Source of the DNA: Cyanobium sp.
GTDB lineage: Bacteria; Cyanobacteriota; Cyanobacteriia; PCC-6307; Cyanobiaceae
Direction of reading: 5' to 3'
NCBI GenBank assembly: GCA_014191535.1
Contig: BJHC01000042.1
Coordinates: 1 to 8,731, forward strand
DNA length: 8,731 nucleotides
In this document: positions 5,689-8,731 of the stretch, one piece after another
How positions within the stretch are numbered: the first letter of the stretch is position 1
Layout: every line of letters begins with the position of its first letter
Position numbers and translations under genes: made by a program
The notes under the pieces: generated by a model
Seen by the model: the letters and a program-made list of their open reading frames with translations, nothing else
Database searches by the model: none
Told to the model about the DNA's origin: nothing

Positions 5689-7226
5689 CGCTGCTCCAGC
5701 CGCTCCAGGTTGGGCACCAGGGCCATGGCGGCGATCAGCCCCAGCCCCAGAACCAGCAGGGCCGGCAGCAGGGCGGCACCGAGGCGTTCATCGCTGGCGT
5801 ACTGGTACACCCGCACCGCCAAGGTGTCGAAATCGAACGGCCGCAGGGCAAAGGTGAGCGGCAGCTCCTTCACGGTGTCCACAAACACCAGCAGCCCGCC
5901 CACCAGTAGGGGACCCCGCAGCAGCGGCAGGTGCACCCGTTGCAGCACACCGATCCAGCTCTGCCCCAGGGAGGTGGCGGCCTCATCCACGCTGGGGGGG
6001 ATCCGCTCCAGGGCGGCATCCAGGCCCCCTTTCGCCACCGCCAGAAACCGGTCGCTGTAGCCCCAGACCAGCAGCAGCAGGGGCGCCAGGGCGAGGGGAC
6101 CACCGATCAACATCAGCGCCAAGGCCAGCACCGTGCCGGGCACGGCATAGCCCAGGCCGGCGATGAAGCTGAGCCGCTGCAGCAGCAGGTTGGGGAGCCA
6201 GCGCTTGGCAATGGCCAGGAGCAGTCCCGCCGCCACCGTGATCGCTGCCGCCAGCAGCGCCAGACCAAAGCTGCGGCCGCTGAGCCCCAGCAGCTCGATG
6301 GGGTTTTCCGCCTGCAGCTGATCCCAGCTCAGCCCACTCCACAGCAGGGGCACCCCCAGGCTGAGCAGTGGCGGCACCAGGCAGATCACTTGGCTGAGCC
6401 AGCGGCGGGGGCCCTGAAGGCTCCAGCCCTGGTCGGCCTGGCCGTCGTTGCCCAGGTTCCAGCAGCGGCTGCGGCGCCGCAGGCTGCGTTCGGCCCCCAC
6501 CAGCAGGGCCACGATCAACAGGGCCACCAGGGCCAGGGCCACCGCGGCCCGGGGGTCTCCGTCCTGCTGCCAGCGCATCAGGATGCCGCCCGAGAGGGTC
6601 GGCACCCCCAGCAGCTCCACGGCCCCCAGTTCGTTCACCACCTCCATGCCCCCCAGGGCCATGCCGGCACCGATGGCGGGCAGGGCCATCGGCAGGGCCA
6701 CCCTCCGGAAACTGCCCCAGGGGCCAACCCCCAGGCTGCGGCAGGCCTCCATCTGACGCTTGCCGCTCACCGAAAAGCTCTCCGTGGAGAGCAGGAACAC
6801 ATAGCTGTAGGTGCTGAGCACCAGCACCAGGGTGGTGGGCAGAAAGCCATGCACCCGCAGCCCCAGCCGGCTGCCCAGGTCGATCAGGGTGGCGGCCAGC
6901 AGGTAGCTGGGGGTGGCCAGGGGCAGCAGCTGGGCAATCCGCAGCCAGCGCCGTCCGGGGAACCGGCAGCGGGCGGTGAGCCAGCCGGTGGTGGTGCCCA
7001 GCACGGCCGCCAGGATCCCCACCAACGCCAGCAGCGCCAGCGTGTTGCCCACCTGGATCGGGCCTTCGCTGCCCAGGCGCAGGCTCTGCAGCGCGTCGGA
7101 GCCCTGCAGGGCAAACAGGCCGAGCCCCACCACGGGGCTCAGGGCCAGCCCGCAGAGCAGCAACACCCCGGAGCCCAGCAGGCTGCGTTGCGGCAGGGGC
7201 GCTGGGGAGGCGGCGGAAGGAGCCAT
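5685..7226 (-). CDS. futB: Ferric-iron ABC transporter permease
   Basis: FutB forms the membrane channel for Fe(III) delivered by FutA, powered by the ATPase FutC. The 513-residue protein is a fused double permease of the FbpB/FutB type with about twelve hydrophobic helices. Each half carries one EAA loop that contacts the ATPase: the first begins EACRSLGVGPWGSFRRVALP (160-179), the second EAATSLGQSWIGVLQRVHLP (415-434). The central polar stretch at about 246-275, rich in Arg then Gln/Gly, links the halves. The C-terminal KELPLTFALRPFDFDTLAVR (453-472) is characteristic of ferric-iron permeases. Start ATG 7226 gives a short cytoplasmic leader before helix 1; no Shine-Dalgarno is seen. It is transcribed divergently from futA, with shared upstream DNA at 7227-7371, and converges on the phosphatase gene. 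futC is not in this window. Specificity for iron rests mainly on the neighbouring futA. Confidence 0.93.
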   Translation of the reverse strand: MAPSAASPAPLPQRSLLGSGVLLLCGLALSPVVGLGLFALQGSDALQSLRLGSEGPIQVGNTLALLALVGILAAVLGTTTGWLTARCRFPGRRWLRIAQLLPLATPSYLLAATLIDLGSRLGLRVHGFLPTTLVLVLSTYSYVFLLSTESFSVSGKRQMEACRSLGVGPWGSFRRVALPMALPAIGAGMALGGMEVVNELGAVELLGVPTLSGGILMRWQQDGDPRAAVALALVALLIVALLVGAERSLRRRSRCWNLGNDGQADQGWSLQGPRRWLSQVICLVPPLLSLGVPLLWSGLSWDQLQAENPIELLGLSGRSFGLALLAAAITVAAGLLLAIAKRWLPNLLLQRLSFIAGLGYAVPGTVLALALMLIGGPLALAPLLLLVWGYSDRFLAVAKGGLDAALERIPPSVDEAATSLGQSWIGVLQRVHLPLLRGPLLVGGLLVFVDTVKELPLTFALRPFDFDTLAVRVYQYASDERLGAALLPALLVLGLGLIAAMALVPNLERLEQR

Positions 7227-7371
7227 GGCGCGAAAGCCTACGGGCTCAGCGATGGGAACCCGCGCATGTCACCAATGTCACAGCGGCGGGTGGCCAATGA
7301 TCGCGGGCCTGTCGCCGGCGGCGGATGGCACCCCATAGTGCCGGCAGTGCGTGTTTGTGGCCCTGCATTCG
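7227..7371. promoter_or_regulatory. Divergent futB-futA promoter region
   Basis: This 145-bp spacer must carry promoters for both iron-transport genes. It contains a 9-bp-spaced direct repeat, ATGTCAC at 7266-7272 and 7275-7281. It also contains an inverted repeat GGCAC-6-GTGCC at 7327-7342 whose spacer and right arm include a possible futA -10 (CATAGT, 7335-7340). No good -35 element pairs with it, and I found no convincing Fur box here. The 5-6-5 inverted repeat has the geometry used by CRP/FNR-type regulators such as IdiB, but its sequence does not match a known consensus. Confidence 0.5.
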
Positions 7372-8451
7372 ATGGTCAAGACCTCCTCCCCGACAGCCAT
7401 TCGCCCCGCCATGCTGCGGCTGGAGCGGCTGGGTTGCACCGCCCTGTTGGCGGTGAGTGCGGCGGCGGCCCTCGGCACCGGTTTGGCGGTGGGGGAAGCC
7501 CGCGCCCAGAGCCAGGAGATCGGGGTGTATTCGGCCCGCCACTACAACACCGACAAGCAGCTGTACCAGCAGTTCACAGCGCGCACCGGCATCAAGGTGC
7601 GGTTGCTGGAGGCCAAGGACGACGCCCTGATCGAGCGGCTGCGCAGCGAGGGCAAGAACAGCCCCGCCGATGTGTTGGTGCTGGTGGATGCCGCCCGGCT
7701 CGATAAGGCCGCGGATCTGGGGCTGTTCCGGCCGATGCCCTCAGCGGCGCTGCTGCGGGATGTGCCCCTGTCGCTGCGCGACTCCAAGGGGCGTTGGTAT
7801 GGCCTCACCCGCCGGGTGCGGGTGGCGATCGTGAACCCCAAGCTGGTGCCCCCCGCCAGCATTCGCACCTATGCCGACCTGGCCAAACCCGCCCTCAAGG
7901 GCAAGCTCTGCCTGCGGGATCGGCGCAGCGTCTACAACCAGTCGCTGGTGGCCGATCAGATGATCCTGCGCGGGGATGCCGCCGCTGCCCAATGGGTCAA
8001 GGGGATGACCGCCAATGTGACCAAGCCCGTGTTCACCTCCGATACGCCGCTGATCCGCGCCGTTGGCAACGGTGAGTGCGGCGTTGGCCTGGTGAACACC
8101 TACTACGTGGCCCGCATGCTGTCCGGCGACAGCGGAGCGGCCGATCAGGCCCTGGCCCGGCGCCTCAAGGTGGTGTTCCCCAATCCGGCCCACGTGAACA
8201 TCAGCGGTGCCGGTGTGGTGAAGACCTCCCGCAATCCCCAGGCCGCTTTGAAGTTGATCGAGTTCCTGGCCTCCCCCAGCGGAGGGCGTGGCTACGCCGA
8301 AGCCAACAACGAATACCCGCTGCGGGGCACGGGCGACAACGCCATCCTCAAGCGGTTTGGCGCCTTCCAGGCCGATGGCGTCTCCGCGGAGCAGATGGGA
8401 GCCAAGAACCGGGCGGCCGTGAAGCTGATGGAGGCCAACGGCTGGCCCTGA
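7372..8451 (+). CDS. futA: Ferric-iron-binding protein of ABC transporter (FutA/IdiA)
   Basis: FutA binds Fe(III) in the periplasm or lumen and hands it to FutB. The 359-residue protein has a signal peptide ending at the AxA site ARA (43-45), so the mature protein starts at QSQEIGVYS. All five iron ligands known from Synechocystis FutA1 have counterparts here: His57 and Tyr58 in SARHYNTD, Tyr188 in RRSVYNQS, and Tyr244-Tyr245 in NTYYVARM. The blocks GKNSPADVLVLVDAARL and HVNISGAGVVKTSRNP also fit the family. The start is uncertain. ATG 7372 is chosen because the next codons already show G/C-rich third positions. ATG 7411 would give a tidier signal peptide (MLRLERLGCTALL...), and GTG 7351 is also open; none has a Shine-Dalgarno. 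Divergent from futB. IdiA/FutA is commonly induced by iron starvation in cyanobacteria. Confidence 0.95.
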   Translation: MVKTSSPTAIRPAMLRLERLGCTALLAVSAAAALGTGLAVGEARAQSQEIGVYSARHYNTDKQLYQQFTARTGIKVRLLEAKDDALIERLRSEGKNSPADVLVLVDAARLDKAADLGLFRPMPSAALLRDVPLSLRDSKGRWYGLTRRVRVAIVNPKLVPPASIRTYADLAKPALKGKLCLRDRRSVYNQSLVADQMILRGDAAAAQWVKGMTANVTKPVFTSDTPLIRAVGNGECGVGLVNTYYVARMLSGDSGAADQALARRLKVVFPNPAHVNISGAGVVKTSRNPQAALKLIEFLASPSGGRGYAEANNEYPLRGTGDNAILKRFGAFQADGVSAEQMGAKNRAAVKLMEANGWP

Positions 8452-8465
8452 GCGGCGGGGCCGCT
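8451..8465 (+). terminator. Short hairpin at the futA stop codon
   Basis: AGCGGC and GCCGCT form a 6-bp stem around a GGG loop, starting at the last base of the futA stop codon. It is followed by GTTGGGTTGG, which is only weakly T-rich. It could act as a terminator or as a 3' mRNA stabiliser for futA. Confidence 0.35.
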
Positions 8466-8517
8466 GTTGGGTTGGTGAACGGCCCCTGGCGGCCGGTGGT
8501 CTCGAGCTGCGCTGCGC

Positions 8518-8553
8518 GGGTGGGACCACTCCGCCCCATGGGTGGTCCCACCC
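8518..8553 (+). terminator. Strong 12-bp-stem hairpin downstream of futA
   Basis: GGGTGGGACCAC (8518-8529) and GTGGTCCCACCC (8542-8553) are perfect complements around a 12-nt loop. It lies 66 bp after the futA stop and is the most stable inverted repeat noted in this spacer. Only TT follows the stem, so it lacks a normal U-tract, but such hairpins often end transcripts in GC-rich cyanobacteria. An operator or a 3' stability element are alternatives. Confidence 0.55.
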
Positions 8554-8638
8554 TTGGAGGCGCCTGCCTGGCCCTCTGACCGGGGGCCGTCGGGCCAGCC
8601 GCCATCGCGGGCCAGACGGACGCAATAGGACTTGCTAC

Positions 8639-8653
8639 TGAGAATCGCTTGCA
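8639..8653 (+). promoter_or_regulatory. Fur-box-like site
   Basis: TGAGAATCGCTTGCA matches the 7-1-7 Fur consensus TGATAATCATTATCA at 10 of 15 positions, and the TGAGAATC half is a very common natural Fur half-site. It overlaps a possible -35 element TTGCAA (8649-8654), paired at 17 bp with TAGGTT (8672-8677). Repressor binding there would block a promoter reading rightward. The futA/futB neighbourhood makes iron control plausible for the gene beginning near 8715. Confidence 0.45.
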
Positions 8654-8675
8654 AAAGGGCCGGGTCTTGTTTAGG

Positions 8676-8692
8676 TTGCGACGCATTCGCAA
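8676..8692 (+). promoter_or_regulatory. Palindromic operator-like site TTGCGA-5-TCGCAA
   Basis: Perfect 6-bp arms flank the 5-bp centre CGCAT. The inner 15-mer matches the Fur consensus at 10 of 15 positions and is more symmetric than the site at 8639-8653. Placed just after the possible -10 element and 22 bp before the ATG at 8715, it could be a second Fur site or a site for another dimeric regulator. Confidence 0.4.
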
Positions 8693-8714
8693 TTAGCCCG
8701 TTCGTCCGGGACCC

Positions 8715-8731
8715 ATGAGTTTCCGTTTCCT
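8715..8731 (+). CDS. Possible start of a truncated downstream gene
   Basis: An ATG at 8715 opens a frame of five codons (MSFRF) before the window ends. It is supported only by the promoter-like and operator-like sequence just upstream, and no Shine-Dalgarno is visible. The product cannot be named; an iron-regulated gene would fit the context. Confidence 0.35.

Noticed and set aside
5931..7706. 591-codon plus-strand open frame across futB
   Set aside because: It is a shadow of futB: low-complexity Gln/Gly/His/Pro-rich sequence, no domain features, and it runs into futA out of frame.
7741..8625. 294-codon minus-strand open frame across futA
   Set aside because: It is antisense to clearly recognisable FutA, with Gly/Gln/His-rich composition and no motif.
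1..8731. CRISPR array, transposon, prophage, toxin-antitoxin, defence or secondary-metabolite system
   Set aside because: No array of spaced direct repeats, no terminal inverted repeats, and no protein with such features; every sizeable real frame except the partial first gene is a recognisable housekeeping or transport gene.

Overview
The window reads as ordinary core chromosome of a high-GC picocyanobacterium of the Cyanobium / marine Synechococcus group. Three things point there: the cyanobacterial NDH-1 subunit gene ndhL beside a DUF3007 gene and trpA; futA and futB, the cyanobacterial ferric-iron ABC transport genes; and very compact gene packing, with G or C at most third codon positions and almost no Shine-Dalgarno sequences. 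Only one HIP1 octamer (GCGATCGC, 3679-3686) was found. The species assignment is inference.

Layout. Positions 1-144 (minus) hold the N-terminus of an unrecognised secreted protein. Positions 227-1713 (minus) are a three-gene run in the transcription order ndhL, DUF3007 gene, trpA. Divergently, and only 29 bp away, lies an intronless tRNA-Leu(UAA) at 1743-1826 (plus). A ClC-type chloride/proton exchanger gene starts about 17 bp after it (1844-3166, plus). The 3' end of that gene overlaps by 44 bp the 3' end of a convergent type II NADH dehydrogenase (3123-4442, minus). A 379-bp divergent spacer (4443-4821) carries a perfect 20-bp palindrome, three 15-bp repeats and a roughly 6.5-bp GGAT array. 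Next are a Tat-exported purple-acid-phosphatase-like enzyme (4822-5688, plus), then futB (5685-7226, minus), whose stop codon overlaps the phosphatase stop, and the divergent futA (7372-8451, plus). The right end (8452-8731) holds two strong hairpins, two Fur-box-like sites, a possible promoter and the first codons of a possible plus-strand gene cut by the window edge.

How the genes work together. NdhL and the type II enzyme both feed electrons from reduced cofactors into the plastoquinone pool, NdhL as part of NDH-1. FutA binds ferric iron outside the cytoplasmic membrane and FutB carries it across. The ATPase FutC, which they need, is not in this window. The phosphatase has the five motifs of iron-dependent purple acid phosphatases, so its position beside futAB suggests, without proving, a link between iron and phosphate nutrition. 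I see no phage genes, transposase, CRISPR array, toxin-antitoxin pair or defence genes. The most notable features are regulatory and organisational rather than a new enzyme system.
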